A DNA stretch of 64,000 nucleotides from Odontocerum albicorne (GCA_949825065.1 OX463845.1:25672738-25736737), one strand, 5' to 3'. Positions 11,100 through 23,504 are shown, counted from the stretch's first letter. Numbers and translations are program-made. The notes: a model not told the origin generated them from the letters alone.

Positions 11100-12345
11100 T
11101 AAGTAATATACCAACAGATCAATCGTATCACTACCCATGCTATAATAAGGTCCCATCCAGTGCAATCTACAATAGAAAATTTAAATATTTTTTATGTGTG
11201 TGACGTCATGTAGTGACGAATAAAGAACTGTGCGTGGGAAATTAATAGTAGTGACGACGGATTTAACCCTGAGAGATCGGCGCACTGCTATAGCAGTGGA
11301 AGAAATTTGTTCAACCCTTGTATTCTTAATTGAATATCATTCATTTAGAATACAAGGGGACATATTCTAAAATATATTTATGTAGTAAAAATATTTGTTT
11401 TTTGTTTTTTTGTTGTTTCTTCTTCTTCTAAGTGCCCTGTCGGGTCCCCCCAACGTTGGCGATCACTTCGGCGAATCCGTCTCGGTCCTGAGCCGCCCGG
11501 AACAGTTCCTCTGCACTCCGGATGCCGGTCCACTCCCTCACATTCCGCAGCCAGGACATCTGTCTTCTTCCGGGCCCCCGGTGTCCCTCGACTTTCCCCT
11601 TCAATATAAGCTGGAGCAAGTGGTACTTCTCTCCACGCAGCACGTGACCCAGATATGAAATCTTTCTTACTTTTATAGTGGACAACAACTCCCTGTCAGC
11701 TCTAGCTCGCCTCAGGACTTCGGTATTTGTCACCATGTCTGTCCAGGGAATTTTGAGCATTCGACGATGCAACCACATTTCAAATGCTTCCAGTCTGTTC
11801 ATTGCCTGGACTTTCAAGGTCCATGTTTCACAACCGTACAATAAAACAGACCACACATAGCATCTAATCATCCTCTGACGGAGTTTCAAATTTAAGTTGT
11901 CATCACAGAAGAGCGACTTCATTTTATTAAATGCAGTTCTTGCTGCCTCAATTCTGCACCTGATTTCACCTGATTTTGTTGTTTAAAATAAATATTTATC
12001 ACGAACGTCCGAATCGTAAATATATCTCAGCACTAGATAGACAATTATATTTTTTTCTCGTAGCGCTCTCAGGGTTAAGGTTCATCGTTACGCTAGAAGG
12101 AAAATGACTCGCAGCGAAGTATATTTATAAAGTAACTTAATATATTTATGAAGTGGCGTACTATACTTATAAACTGGCTTAAGACCTGAACTTCAAATAG
12201 TTTAGAAAGTTGCCATTATTTCTACAGATCGAATGTATTAAAACTATTCTTTGATACCACTAGATCGTAGTAGACAAGCGGTCCAAAGATGAACTGACGT
12301 AAGCTTGAATAGAGATCCCTTCGGAAATTATTGAAAACAAATCTT
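11100..12345 (+). mobile_element. Repeat D copy 1, split by a LINE-G insertion
   Basis: The flanks 11100-11407 and 11985-12345 align in order with 37055-37510. Shared blocks include gtgacgtcatgtagtgacga, agtagtgacgac, gactcgcagcg, cctgaacttcaaatag, ctagatcgtagtagacaagc and cttcggaaattat. A third, reversed piece lies at 25715-25850. No coding potential recognised; a non-autonomous element is likely. An inverted repeat cccttgtattct/agaatacaaggg (11315-11358) sits in this copy. Confidence 0.7.
11419..11973 (-). mobile_element. LINE-G 3' fragment flanked by an 11-bp target duplication
   Basis: An open frame on the minus strand (stop near 11428, open past 11922 to about 11970) encodes the post-palm region of an endonuclease/RT LINE: LLYGCETWTLKVQAMNRLEA, MLKIPWTDMVTNTEVLRR, then GHVLRG and GRRQMSWLRNVREWTG. 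After the stop comes a (GAA)n-type 3' tail. The 11-mer ttttgttgttt occurs on both sides (11408-11418 and 11974-11984). So this is a 555-bp 5'-truncated insertion into repeat D by target-primed reverse transcription. The frame is still intact, so it is young relative to its surroundings. Confidence 0.88.
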
Positions 12346-13435
12346 ATTCACGATGAGCTCTTTATTCATACACTTGAAAATGATTGTTTTTTTTTACTTA
12401 AAATTTGTTTTTTCCTTCAATTTTTATTTTTGTACAATGTATTATTTCATAGATGGGGGCAATGTTTCCAAATTGAGATGGTTCAGTCTATAAGGCAGAG
12501 ATAAAGTGTTAATCCTCACGGTTCCCATTGAGACCCGCATCGATGTAGGCAGTGGATGGCATTTGACCCAGAGCGTGCGACACCTATGGGAATAGAAGAC
12601 CTCGCCCTGGCTGCTAATCCACTAGGAAATGGAATCTCGCTATATGACCTTGTTTCTTCTTGACTTGAGAATGCTATCAAAGGAAGTTTTACAAAATGTG
12701 TTTGAAGGTATTTTGAAAAATATAAGAATATACAAGATTTTCCTTTCATCTATTTTTACAAAAAAAAAACTAAGATATTAAACTAGAATAACATTTTAAA
12801 TTGATAAACAAGGTTTTTTTCTGCGTACCCCCTAATATTAAAATCACAATCACGTCAGCTCTCAAATTTTGATAGGGAGAACTTACTGTAATTATGCTTT
12901 TAGTAGAAAATCTGTGTTCTCAATAAACGTAATCAACTCATCATTGTTCATTGGCAGGCCCTACCGAAATTTAAGTTAAAAGTCATTTCACAAAAATGTT
13001 CTAACGGGCTCCATGGTCTCGTAGTAAGAGAAGAGCTTAATTTTCACCAAGGGGCTTTGTGAAAAAGTATCGCAGATTAATAAAATTTGGTAACAATTCT
13101 CAAAAAACACTATAATATATGTGTCCAAGTGCTGTTACCTTTTCACGTGCGGAACAGTTTGCCGTTACGTGCGACAATGAAACATGAGTTTCGTGTCTAC
13201 TCAAGTGGTCCTAAGCTCGAAGGTTTGATAACTCAGGCTGAAGACAAAGTTGTCTCCTGGCCACGCCATTCAATTTGCACGAATTATCAATGTGGATGTG
13301 TAAAAAAGTATAATATGAATAAATCAATAAAAATATAACTAGTGCTACAAATCGAAAAATACACTGAAAATTCTAATTACTTAAAATTAAGTAAACCATC
13401 AGAAAATCAGCTTCATATTTTGTTTGAGGTTTCAA
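12346..13435. other. No gene recognised; GC-richer blocks
   Basis: 12500-12660 is GC-richer (gttcccattgagacccgcat, then ggcatttgacccagagcgtg) and may be an old repeat. A plus-strand open frame at 13087-13338 (83 codons) shows no recognised domain. Low confidence that either is functional. Confidence 0.35.
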
Positions 13436-13439
13436 GAAT

Positions 13440-13905
13440 CATAGACATATATACAATAACGCCATTTCCCTTTCGGGGTAAGCATAAAAAAAAAGAGCAC
13501 CTAATTTTCCTATCTTGACACACATTCCTCGCTTCCTCCACGTCCGTACACCTTCTCAAATAACTCCAATCATTACTCTGACTTTTTAAAATTCATTTTT
13601 CAAAATACTTTTAATTCTATTGAACCATACTTATCTCGGCCTTCTTTTGCTACGCCTTCCATTCACATTTGCACTTTATATTTGTTTTTTTTAGTTCTTT
13701 TCATCCATTTGTTCTGTAAGTTCAAACTATCTCAGAATGTTCTTTTTAATCTTACTCAACACATCAGCCTTACGTTCACATTTATCCCTTATCACATAAT
13801 TCGTATTCTGTCATACATTGTCACCCCGTGTATTTTTCTCGGTGCACGCGTTTTTACAGCACTTATTCAACTTTTTCTACATCCTCGTTTCATTCTCATA
13901 CATTA
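13440..13905 (-). mobile_element. LINE-F 3' fragment
   Basis: Plus strand: cgccatttccctttcggggt aagcat, then ttgacacacattcctcgctt, then aactatctcagaatgttctt, then attctgtcatacattgtcac. This is the same order of LINE-F antisense blocks as at 43170-43600. The frame is degenerate. Confidence 0.8.
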
Positions 13906-14364
13906 AATAAAGAAAATATGTGGTTTTCTTCTTATTTAGTCCTGCAATTTTTTGAAAATAGTAGTTGAAAGTTTCATAAAAAATATTTGCATATTCTTAA
14001 TCCTTATAATATAGTAGGCATTGGTTTTCTTACAAATATGTTATTTATGAAAATAATTATGTAATTTCTTAAAATTTAATGTTTTGTTGATTAAATTTCC
14101 ACTGAATGAATCACAAAATAATATATTCAATTACTGTGACACATAAAATCAGGAGTGAATCAAAAAAGTTAATAATATGAAACGACTGCTGACATTCGAG
14201 ATAAGATTTCATCAAAGAATTTGTAATAAGTGCTAAGAAGTCTCGATACAATGGCCACAACCTATAATTTGGTGAGTTTGCAGTCAGAAAATCTGTTTTT
14301 TTTTTATTTATTTTATTTATAGTACAATAGCTTAAATAGTTTAATTTGTTATAATTTAATAGAA
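13906..14364. other. No gene seen; AT-rich
   Basis: Simple AT-rich sequence with poly-T runs; no conserved motif. Confidence 0.5.
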
Positions 14365-15085
14365 GTTAACACATTTGATGGCGTTATTTAAATGATATTT
14401 GTATACAATGATTTTCCTCAAAGGAGCTGGAGTCGGAAGATATGACTCTTGAACATTAAAACTAAACTTCTGCTCAATAAAACGAGACGATAGGGTATCG
14501 GAATAAGACAAAATTCGTAGCTATTGAAATTGAACTAAAATAAAACGAGTTGAGGAGTTTTTATGGCTGGTTTATGAACTTCTTAAATAAGTTTTCTTCC
14601 AAGAAATGGTAAACGGCTAGAAAAATCGGCAGTGTAAAAAAAGAATATAGTTATAAAAACAACTTGTAGCAGTGCATCCAGCGTTAATGAAGAAAACTGA
14701 AATTATTTGATTTAAATTCATATATTCGAGTTTTAGTTTAAGAAAGCATAATTGAGATAAGTTAACACATTCGATGGCGTTATTTAACATAAATTACTTT
14801 GGATGCAGTAATTTTCCTCAAAGAATCTTAAGTTCCAAGAGATAGCTCTCAAATATTAAAATCAAACATCTGCTTAAATATCAAAACGATAAAATGACGA
14901 AAGAAGCTGAAGTCGTATTTATTGGAACTAAACTGGAAGAAGATGCGTAGACGAGCTTTTATGAGGTTGGTTCATGAACTTCTTAAATAAGTTTACTTTC
15001 AAGAAATAGTGAACGACGGGAAAAACCCTGACAGGGGACGCAAGAAATAGAGTTTTAATTTTACTTAGAGCAACAAGAATATCTT
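14365..15085. repeat. Diverged direct duplication, ~396-bp period, two copies
   Basis: The unit starting gttaacacatttgatggcgt at 14365 recurs as gttaacacattcgatggcgt at 14761. Later blocks keep the order: ttttcctcaaaggagc / ttttcctcaaagaatc; atgaacttcttaaataagtt in both; then caagaaatggtaaacgg / caagaaatagtgaacgac. I see no conserved frame, so it is probably a non-coding tandem duplication or two copies of an unknown repeat. Confidence 0.8.
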
Positions 15086-16940
15086 GTGAAAAGGTATTAC
15101 GTATGATAAAGTTGACACTTAACTTCGTATAGATTGTGCAAAAAAAAATAAAGTATGTAGAAATTGATTGTTGGAATGAATCTAAACATCACTTGTTTTG
15201 CAGACTATCGTCATACGAGCGATGCACACAACAAGAAGAGTGACTGTGAAGTTCCAAGAATCACGTGTTAGATGCAAGATGATGATAAATCATAAAACAC
15301 CTCGGCTAGGTAGCGATTAAGGTCTGGTGAGATCGCTTCCGCGACCAAACAGGTACCTACCTGACGTGGGATTTATTGACTCTTTTTGTCCACTGTTGCT
15401 GCATGCAGGAGGGACATCTTGAATAAATCAATTGCTATGCCTATTTATTAAATAATTCAACGATTATAAGTAAATTATTTACGTTTATTGAAATTGCAAT
15501 AAATAAATACATATTATAGTATTTATGTTTTGACAATCGTTACTGAACGTTCCATTACTGGAATCTGAATTGTATCCGATAAAATCTAATACTTGCGATC
15601 ATTAAATATGTGCAGATGCTGTATTGGAAGGACTCGTTAAGATTTTGTGGTCATGTAAGATCTAATAACTTGATAAATAACATACCATATGAAGTGCTCT
15701 TATCGTGTTAGTGTTCATATTTACTTCGTGGGACTTGCACGAATACATGTAAATGTGAAACATAAAATAAATATTATACTTATAAAAAAAATAAACTTGT
15801 TTTTGTTAAGAAGATACAAACTTTTTACAAAATATTTTCCAAACTGTTACCAACATATTTGTATACACAATTTAAATGTCTTACTGAAATTCAGCTGATT
15901 TTTCTTCAACATAATAACAAAGCAAATCTTTGTCTATGTGTATATCGAAAAATTACAATTTAGCTGGATTGGACCTATGCTTCTAATATCAGTAAAACAT
16001 TCAGTGAACCGTATTTATCGTGACTTCGGAAAGACGACGTCTGTTTAGCCCCAGACAAATCTTAAAAAAATAAATAGAAAGGAATGCTGTGCAGAGATAG
16101 TTTTTACATTTTGAGATTATTGAATTGTCATATTTATTTACGAGGCAGTGGTTTGTATTAGTAGTCTCACTAAGCTTAGTGCCCATTTTAAGGCAGCTAG
16201 CTTACACCCGCGAAGTTTTTACATTTAATCTACATAAACGAACACATACAATATCTCAAGTTGCAAGTTTGGACAAAAATGGTTCAAAATAATTATCTTA
16301 GACAGGGTCAGACGGAAGAAATTTTTGGAGTTATTAATTACACCCCGACTGTTTTAGGATAACGCATTAAATATATCATAACTGGTTGAATCCAATAAAC
16401 ATTATGAATCATTCTGATTTCTCCCCCTTATTTTTCCATTCACTATGCCCCATAATGTGAATTATGAATACACTTGTTTTTTTTTCTTTCTTTAACGCTT
16501 TTATTTAAATTTTTAATTATCTTGTGAAATTTACTATTGTCCAATTTATAAAGTATTAAACTTTAATTCTTAATATTTTAGTAATGTTAAGTTCCTGAGT
16601 AAAACAAAATAAATATAAATTAGTAATACATAAGGCAGGGGTTTTATGTATCTGTCTTACCTTTATTAATAGGCTTCACTACCATAGTTACCATAGTTAG
16701 GCATTAAAACACCATTGTGCACAATATTTTTTTTTGAAGATTTTTCAATTGATTAAAAAGCTAAAAAAGTACTAAATGCATCGTTGAGCTCGTGCAACAA
16801 GTCTTTTATCCTTTTTCTCTATCCAACTAGCTCTCAAGAAAATCTTGACAAAATAAAAATAAATTCTCTATTTGCTATAATGTTTCATTGTTCACCTATA
16901 CCAATCAAACACTAATAGATACGTCATTCTCTACAAACAA
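15086..16940. other. No gene seen
   Basis: AT-rich with one GC-richer block at 15290-15420 (aggtacctacctgacgtggg) not matched elsewhere. The open frames at 15689-15898 and 16001-16186 have no recognisable motif. Confidence 0.45.
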
Positions 16941-16947
16941 AACTAGT

Positions 16948-17022
16948 AAACATAAAAGTTTGTTTATCCTACAATGTTACGAATTTCAACAAACATAAAA
17001 GTTTGTTTATCCTACAATGTTA
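16948..17022. repeat. 43-bp direct duplication
   Basis: aaacataaaagtttgtttat followed by cctacaatgtta (32 nt) occurs identically at 16948-16979 and 16991-17022. It is a recent local duplication. Confidence 0.9.
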
Positions 17023-17165
17023 TAAATTTCTTGTATGTTAAATATATTACCCATAAATATATAACAATAAATTGTCTGAATGTCATTCAAAGTGAACACC
17101 ATAATGTATATGCCATAAAAAGGAAACGGAAGCTGTCAAAATTTGAGATCATAAGATCTTTATAT

Positions 17166-17207
17166 AATTCCTTTATATAATCTCATAAAAGATTATATAA
17201 AGGAATT
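17166..17207. repeat. Perfect hairpin: 18-bp stem, 6-nt loop
   Basis: aattcctttatataatct (17166-17183) pairs perfectly with 17190-17207 around cataaa. Confidence 0.85.
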
Positions 17208-17309
17208 TTAATAAAATATTAAACGTTCAATGGTTGTTTTATAAATCAATAATTCATATATATATACCATAACTACATTTACGTATTAGGGTACGAAGAA
17301 AGGATATAT

Positions 17310-17790
17310 AATTAAACTTTCCTTAAACAACCTATCTCCTTCGCCTCCTCCACATTCATATATCTTCTCATACAGATTCTCCTGTTTCTCTTTATCTTTA
17401 CTTTATTCGTCTATCAAAACTTGATCCAAACATATTTCTCTCGATACCTACGCCCCGCCCCAACCTTTACTTATGCTTGTCAAACATTCAATCAGAACAT
17501 AGTCCTCTAAGTGTACGTATTTATGTTACATTGTATGTACTTGGCTTCTTTAATTCATTTAACACGTCCAATTTTTACTCCCGTGCATCAATGTTGTCAC
17601 TAATAGGCTGTTGTGAACCACAACTTTCCCTGATCTTCCTGATCCCATTATTTGGTTTGAATATATGTATTTAAGTGCAACTCACCAATTAATATCTCGT
17701 TCCCCCTTCCCGTTGTCTGAGAAAATTCTTCTCAAATAACAGAATTCTTCAATTCGGTCTAATATATCATTATTTACCTTTCTCTTTTAA
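17310..17790 (-). mobile_element. LINE-F 3' fragment
   Basis: Plus strand: ccttcgcctcctccacattc, then tatcttctcatacagattct, then catcaatgttgtcactaata, ggctgttgtgaac, matching the antisense order of LINE-F. Heavily decayed. Confidence 0.65.
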
Positions 17791-19380
17791 AAATTTGTTC
17801 TATTCAAATTTAACTAAATAAAAACATCTATGATAAAAACAAAATTTATCAAGTTTGATTAATTAAAGGTTGAATTTTAAAATAAATACTCGTAAAGGAT
17901 ACCTTTGTCAAACTCATGATCACGCAAATATTTTTCAAATATCAAATAATTTACAAAATAATTATTTCATCTTTTACCTACATAAGCTCGCCCGGTTTAA
18001 AAAAATCGAGGTTGAATTGTTGCCTTGAAGTATTAATTATTGTTCTTAACATTTAATTTGTATTGATTATTGTTTATAATAATAATAATAAATAACAATT
18101 TGTACAAGCAAATTATATCGTTAAACATATTAAATACACTTTTCCAACAACACCATACTTTCAACTACTACTTCAAAATCATGTTCAACATCTCCGACTT
18201 CATCGGGAAATCTCCTTAAACATAATTTTTTAAAAACTACTAGTGAATAAATGGAGAGAATGGCTTAAAAACAATTATTAACGATAAAAGGACTCTCCAC
18301 AACTAGGGATTCGAATAGGCGCTATAACTAGGGATTCGAATCCACGTTATTAACAGATAAAAATTACAAAAAAAAAATGTAAAATGAGGTGGTGTAATGA
18401 TGAGCTTGGTGGTCGCGGTTATACACAAATTTTAGTTACTTCAATTTCAATGAAAGTATTTAATAGAGGTAAAAACGTTTTATATTTTTTTATTTTCTTC
18501 CGAGATTTGTTTGAATTTTTTTAATGTATATATCTGAATATTTTCCTCACGGAAAATAAATGCGGAGATACATACTATTTTCTTATTACTGGTAATATGC
18601 TCGTCACACCGGGGAGTATTTCAATATTTGATACGACATTCTATAATTGTATTTTAAACCAATTAAATTTGTTCCTTAAAATAATAATTGTATTTTTGCA
18701 AATAAACATTGTCAATTGTAAAAAAAAATATCGCACACCTTTAGAATGCTACCAAAAATTTTGTTTATGTGTACTCGTATGTAATTTTTATGTATATATG
18801 AGTATATATTTTAGCCTTAATATTTTCAATAATCCTCTTGTTTTTCAATGTTTTATTTCAGTTCCAATCTTATGGAATCTGCATCTCATTACATCATCAA
18901 TGACGTAAAATAAGACAGCGAAGAAAATCTCTATGATCTGTTAGTCCTTTTTGGAGTGTTGAATAATATTTCTCGGTCTTTCTAATGTAAAATTCAATCA
19001 ACTTTCTTTGAAAATATTGTCCCTTTAACCTGCCAACAGGAAAATCTTTATGTTTGAAAGCATCACACATAATTCTATACGTCATCTTTTACGGTTCTCA
19101 TGGGTTGGCAACGATCTTCCTGGCTTAATCAAATGTACTTGATATTTATCAATATTTAATAAACAAAATAAAGACGTTCTATTCCTCGTCCTTAACTCCT
19201 TTACATTTAAGTCCTATCTAGAGCATTATTTTATGTGTATTTTAATTTTTCGTATTTGACTGTACTCACATATTACTTTTTATTCACTCAGCTTAAAACG
19301 CGGTAATGGATAACGATAATAATCGATTATGAAATAATATTGTATTGTATTACTGTTCAATTTTTACAATCAAAGATATA
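17791..19380. other. No gene seen; short direct repeat
   Basis: AT-rich. The motif aactagggattcgaat occurs twice within about 25 bp (18300-18345). Reversed, it is B-box-like (attcgaatcc), so it may be the remnant of SINE heads. An open frame at 18597-18908 is AT-biased without recognised features. Confidence 0.4.
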
Positions 19381-19384
19381 ATTA

Positions 19385-19495
19385 ACTAAACTTACACTTT
19401 TTACTAAAAAAAATCTAGTTACCAACATGAATTGAAACCACAACTCCTATTATAGGAAGTTAGGTGCCTTATCAGCTAGGCTATGGAGGCTAACA
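19385..19495 (-). mobile_element. SINE-C head, minus strand
   Basis: Reverse complement reads cctccatagcctagctgata aggcacc, ending in a ggtttcaattcatg B-box-like block. It is truncated before most of the body. Confidence 0.55.
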
Positions 19496-20769
19496 TTAAT
19501 TTGTTGCGAACATTGTTGCTCTCAGCGAGATTCTTGGTGAAGGTTGTATTGACGAGGATAAGTACATATTTTTCTGGAAGGGGATACCATGTAAATGGAA
19601 AAAAACTGCATGGTTTAGGATTCGTCATAAAAAAACGAACTAGCTTGAAAACTTGACTAGATCTCAGTGGGTATTTGAGAAAGATTAACAACTCTCCGCT
19701 ACCAAACTCCGGAGAATATTTACGTAAATGTCATTTATGCTTACGCTATCTGTTAAATCACTGACCATCTGGTGCGTTTAACAATATAAGGAAGGAGTAT
19801 GAAGGAAGACAAGACTTTTCAAACGCTATAAACTTGTTCAATAACAGGGGTAGTAGTATGCTTTCGATTGTAACAACCATTGAAGGATTTATCTTTTTTC
19901 AGCAACAGGAAAAATTCTTGCCAAATATATAGTGAATCGTTTCATACCTGATTTGGAACCATTGTTACTAGATTCCCCATGTGGGTGCACACGAAATTGA
20001 GGTGTAATGATTTAATCTTCATGCTTCGTCAGCTGCTGCCTTTGAGAAAACTTTTGAGCATCTGTCCTCTTTGTCGCTTGTTTTCTTGAATCTCACAAAA
20101 ACCTTGAATATCATCAACGTCACACAAAATTGTAAAAGTACGCGTATGTTAAAGTCTGCACACCATCATCCTCGCTCGAACATCGTAAGATGGCTCTCTG
20201 TCATAGACTTCAATAACACTGTATTCTTTAACATCTTCGTCATCTATGATTGAGAAAATTGTAAACCAGTGGTGTTGTCATCCACAATAGACAATATATA
20301 GGACTCTTTAATTTGTGTTATGCTAAAACACGAACACGATATGCCACAGGCTCAGAGTATGCTGACGGCTGTGCCAGACTTCTTATTTTGGTGAATATTC
20401 GCAACAAATGCAAGATATCTTAGAGCAAGCACCAATTCCCGGGCGTTTTGAACTCTTCGTGAGAAAGTGTTTGATAATTATGGTATAATATTCAAAAACC
20501 AAAACGACAGTCTATAAAAAAATAATCATGTCATCTTTGATATACGAATGCAAATCATGGGTCCCTTAAAAACGACACATAAAGACATTCGAAAATGTTA
20601 ATAATGCATCTCACGCAACTAATGAAAATTCGATGTTATAATAGAGTATACAACGATGAAGTTTTGAGAAGAGCAAACTGCTGAAGTATCAAGATTCTGA
20701 AGTCGCGTGCTCACCTGCATTGGTCTGGACATGTAACTCGCATACTTTAACACAGAATCCCTAGAAATA

Positions 20770-21932
20770 CAGTGGAACCTCTCACAACGAGCACCTCTCA
20801 TAACGAGTAATTCGCATAACGAGCTAAACAGATTGTGAAAAAAATGCTCCCTTAACGAGCGACATTTCGCATAACGAGTGACGCAGAAAGGGGAAGTCCC
20901 ATCTTCACGTCACTCACTTGTGAACCGGGACTTCCGCGCCAGTGCGTCAGTCTCTGGTTAGCACTCGTTCCGCTAGCACGTTAGTGTCACATGTGGTCAC
21001 AGATTTTTCTAAACTTGTGTTCAGACATTATTTGTAATTTTTTTGGTGCAAAGTTTAATAACCCTTGCAAAAATGTCCCTGAAGAAAAAACCACAAGAAG
21101 ACAGCCATAAGAGAATAAAAGTAACCGTAGAAATGAAACGTAAAATCATTGAAATGCGAGAACGAGGTGTGAGCGTGGCTGATCTAGCGCGCACATACAA
21201 TCGGTCTATATCAACGATTTGCTCTATCCTCAAGAACAAGGACAACATTAAGAAGATAGATGCTTCAAAAGGAGTGTCAAGAATGTCTACGAAACGGTTA
21301 CCTATTGTTGATGATGTTGAAAGGTTGCTTCTCATATGGATAAACGAAAAGTAATTGCAAGGCGATACTATTAACGAAAACATCATTTGTGAGAAGGCGA
21401 AAGTTATTTTCGCCGACCTCGTTAAGAAGACGCCAGGATCATCAACTGCCGAAAAAGAAGTACAATTTAAGGGAAGTCATGGATGTTTCGAGAAATTTAA
21501 GAGAAGAACCGGCATCCACAGCGTTGTGAGGCACGGTGAAGCAGCAAGCTCTGACACAAAGGCAGCAGAGAATTTCATCAGTGACTATAAGAAGCTCGTA
21601 GATTCGGAGGGTTACCGGATTTTACTTCTAGTAAAAAAGAATTAATTATTTGTCATAAATTCATAAATAAAAAACTAGTTATTTCGATTTTTTTATTGTT
21701 TTTTGCAAATCAAAATCGCATTCCGGGTTGTTACGCTCCTTAACAATTTATAAGTATGTAATTTTATTTGAATAAACGTTAAAAATAAAAAAAAGGAGTA
21801 TTTTTTTCGGCATGGAACGTATTATCTTATTTTACATTGATTTATATGAGAAAAAATGTTTCGCTTAACGAGTGTTTCACATAACGAGTAAGATTCTGGA
21901 ACGAATTATTCTCGATATGAGAGGTTCCACTG
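20770..21932 (+). mobile_element. Tigger-like (pogo superfamily) DNA transposon, internally deleted
   Basis: Ends cagtggaacctctca (20770-20784) and its inverse tgagaggttccactg (21918-21932) are flanked by TA duplications (20768-20769, 21933-21934), as expected for pogo/Tigger. The 1,163-bp element contains the N-terminal half of a transposase but lacks the DDE domain. Seven C-A/T-TAACGAG-like motifs lie near the ends (20783, 20799, 20815, 20851, 20870, 21864, 21880) and may be transposase binding sites. It inserted into LINE-H. Confidence 0.93.
21073..21645 (+). pseudogene. Tigger transposase N-terminal part, one in-frame stop
   Basis: ATG at 21073 begins MSLKKKPQEDSHKRIKVTVE. Residues about 15-60 form a CENP-B/psq helix-turn-helix (KRKIIEMRERGVSVADLART, then YNRSISTICSILKNKD). 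A TAA at 21352-21354 interrupts the frame. The same frame resumes with a second CENP-B-type DNA-binding domain (GSHGCFEKFKRRTGIHSVV), then FISDYKKLVDSEGY, the point just before the DDE catalytic domain in Tigger proteins. There the frame runs into unrelated sequence and stops at 21643-21645. No catalytic residues remain, so it cannot transpose itself. Confidence 0.9.
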
Positions 21933-22085
21933 TATGCTCTTTGGTGAGCTGACAGGAGGCAAAAGAACGCACGATGGGCAGCGCTAAAGATGTAAAGACG
22001 CACTGTATGAGAAACTCAAACATATTAATGTTCAACACAACTGGGAACGAACAGAAGCAGATCGAAGTTAATTGTGTAAAACAGT

Positions 22086-23180
22086 TTTTTTTAATATCAA
22101 GAATCTAATGGAGAAAAAATGTGTAGATAAGCTGCAAGTACTATAAACTCTCGCTCTATATTCAACAAGGTATGTATCTCATAAATTGGCTTACATACGA
22201 GTAGTTATCTTCGGTGGCATCAACGTCAAGTACTCTGATCCTAAACGTTGTATTGTACAATACCATTTATTATATTCGTTAAGGTTAAACATTCATTCAC
22301 GTTGATGGAGACAAAATTCTTCATAAAAGAAATTTGCCAGATGTATTTGTATTGAAGAGTTAACATAAGTATAACAAGCCGTATATTATTTTTCTGTGCT
22401 TGAGAATACAAAGTAGTTGTTCGTAAAAGACAAATATTACAAAATTTTATGAGTGACCCCAGAACTTAAAAGAGATAAATGTCATATTTTTTGTCCTCGA
22501 GGCTTCCTGAGGCGCTACCAGAAAAAATAAATACCCCAGCAGCAACCGTCGTTGTCATTAGATATAATTTAATATTTGTAACAAAAATTTATGAACTAAT
22601 AATATTTAATTTTCATCGTAATAAAATATGAATTTAAGTTGATCGGTGATGGCGTGTACGGCTATATGTATGTTAATTTCTTGGGTCGTCTGCTTTTGGA
22701 ACTCGAGTTTTGATTGGTTCACGTTGTTGGTTGACTGATAGAAAAACCGGGTATGTAAAATTTGAAACATTGCATTTCATTCCTTATTTTATACATATGG
22801 TTTTGATTTCATATTTTCAACATTTTTGTTTTTACTTAATCTTTGCCTAAATAAAGCCATGCCATCATTTCCTAAGATGTTAACCAAAAATCATGTTACT
22901 AGTTAACATAGACTTGTCTTCTAGTTCATGTTAATGAAATAAATATTAGTAAAATGTTCAATAATTGATAATATGAAGTGATAATATGAAGAATTTCAAT
23001 AACTTATTTTGCCTACAACCCTTGTATACGTTTAGCCTTATAAACAATCGAAACACAACACATATACATTACATTATACCGAAAGCTGAATGTGCTACTA
23101 TCACACATCGGAAGATCTACTAAAGTTTCTTTGTAGTTTATCCTTCGTTGGTAATTTTTGTGCGGTTTTCTTAGAGAATA
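22086..23180. other. No gene seen
   Basis: AT-rich. A possible SINE-C tail scrap (agaaatttgccagatgtatt) is at about 22328-22347. TACGAGTA lies at 22196. Confidence 0.4.
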
Positions 23181-23184
23181 TGTT

Positions 23185-23395
23185 TTAAAAAAATGCCTGT
23201 CTTTCAGTTCGGTTGTTGTGGGATTGATTCCTGCTGGAATCCAGGTTTTTCTAAAAAGGATCCCAGTCCGATTCCGATCCCAGTCCCAAACTTTTTATAA
23301 ATATTTATGGTTAGATGAAAGTGATTGATATATGGCAATCAAATCACCAGGTTTTTACATATTTATGGTTGCATGAAAGTGATAATAAACCTACT
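23185..23395 (+). mobile_element. SINE-C copy
   Basis: Head remnant: gcctgtctttcagttcggtt, then gggattgattcctgctggaa B box. The tail has atatggcaatcaaatcacca gg. A small internal duplication (gatcccagtccgattcc) is present. Confidence 0.65.
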
Positions 23396-23504
23396 CACCC
23401 GTATATAACGATATTGTTATACAGTACAGTACAATGAAATAATAACGTTCCGAGAAGAATCTATATTATTATTTAAAGATGTTTTAAAATAAAAACCAAA
23501 TTCT

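Larger units (their letters stand above)
19895..22085 (+). pseudogene. LINE-H reverse transcriptase remnant, split by a Tigger element
   Basis: Order on the plus strand: AGKILAKYIVNRFIPDLEPL-like residues (about 19910-19965; RT motif ISLLSxxGKIxAxxLxNRL); KTFEHLSSLSLVFLNLTKTL-like residues near 20050-20110; LIYECKSWVP and KRHIKTFENV near 20535-20600 (LLYGCETWTL...KRHIKxLExF); then after the Tigger MLFGELTGGKRTHDGQR (21934-) and LKHINVQHNWERTEADRS. Those match the conserved C-terminus of a common animal LINE. Stops and frameshifts are many. Removing the Tigger and one TA joins the C-terminal frame smoothly (RIPRN-MLFGEL), which proves the nesting order. Confidence 0.82.

Noticed and set aside
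18597..18908. 103-codon hydrophobic ORF
   Set aside because: Phe/Ile/Leu/Asn richness follows from AT content; no motif, and it overlaps a TACTCGTA site.
21021..21386. 121-codon minus-strand ORF
   Set aside because: It is the shadow of the Tigger transposase on the plus strand.
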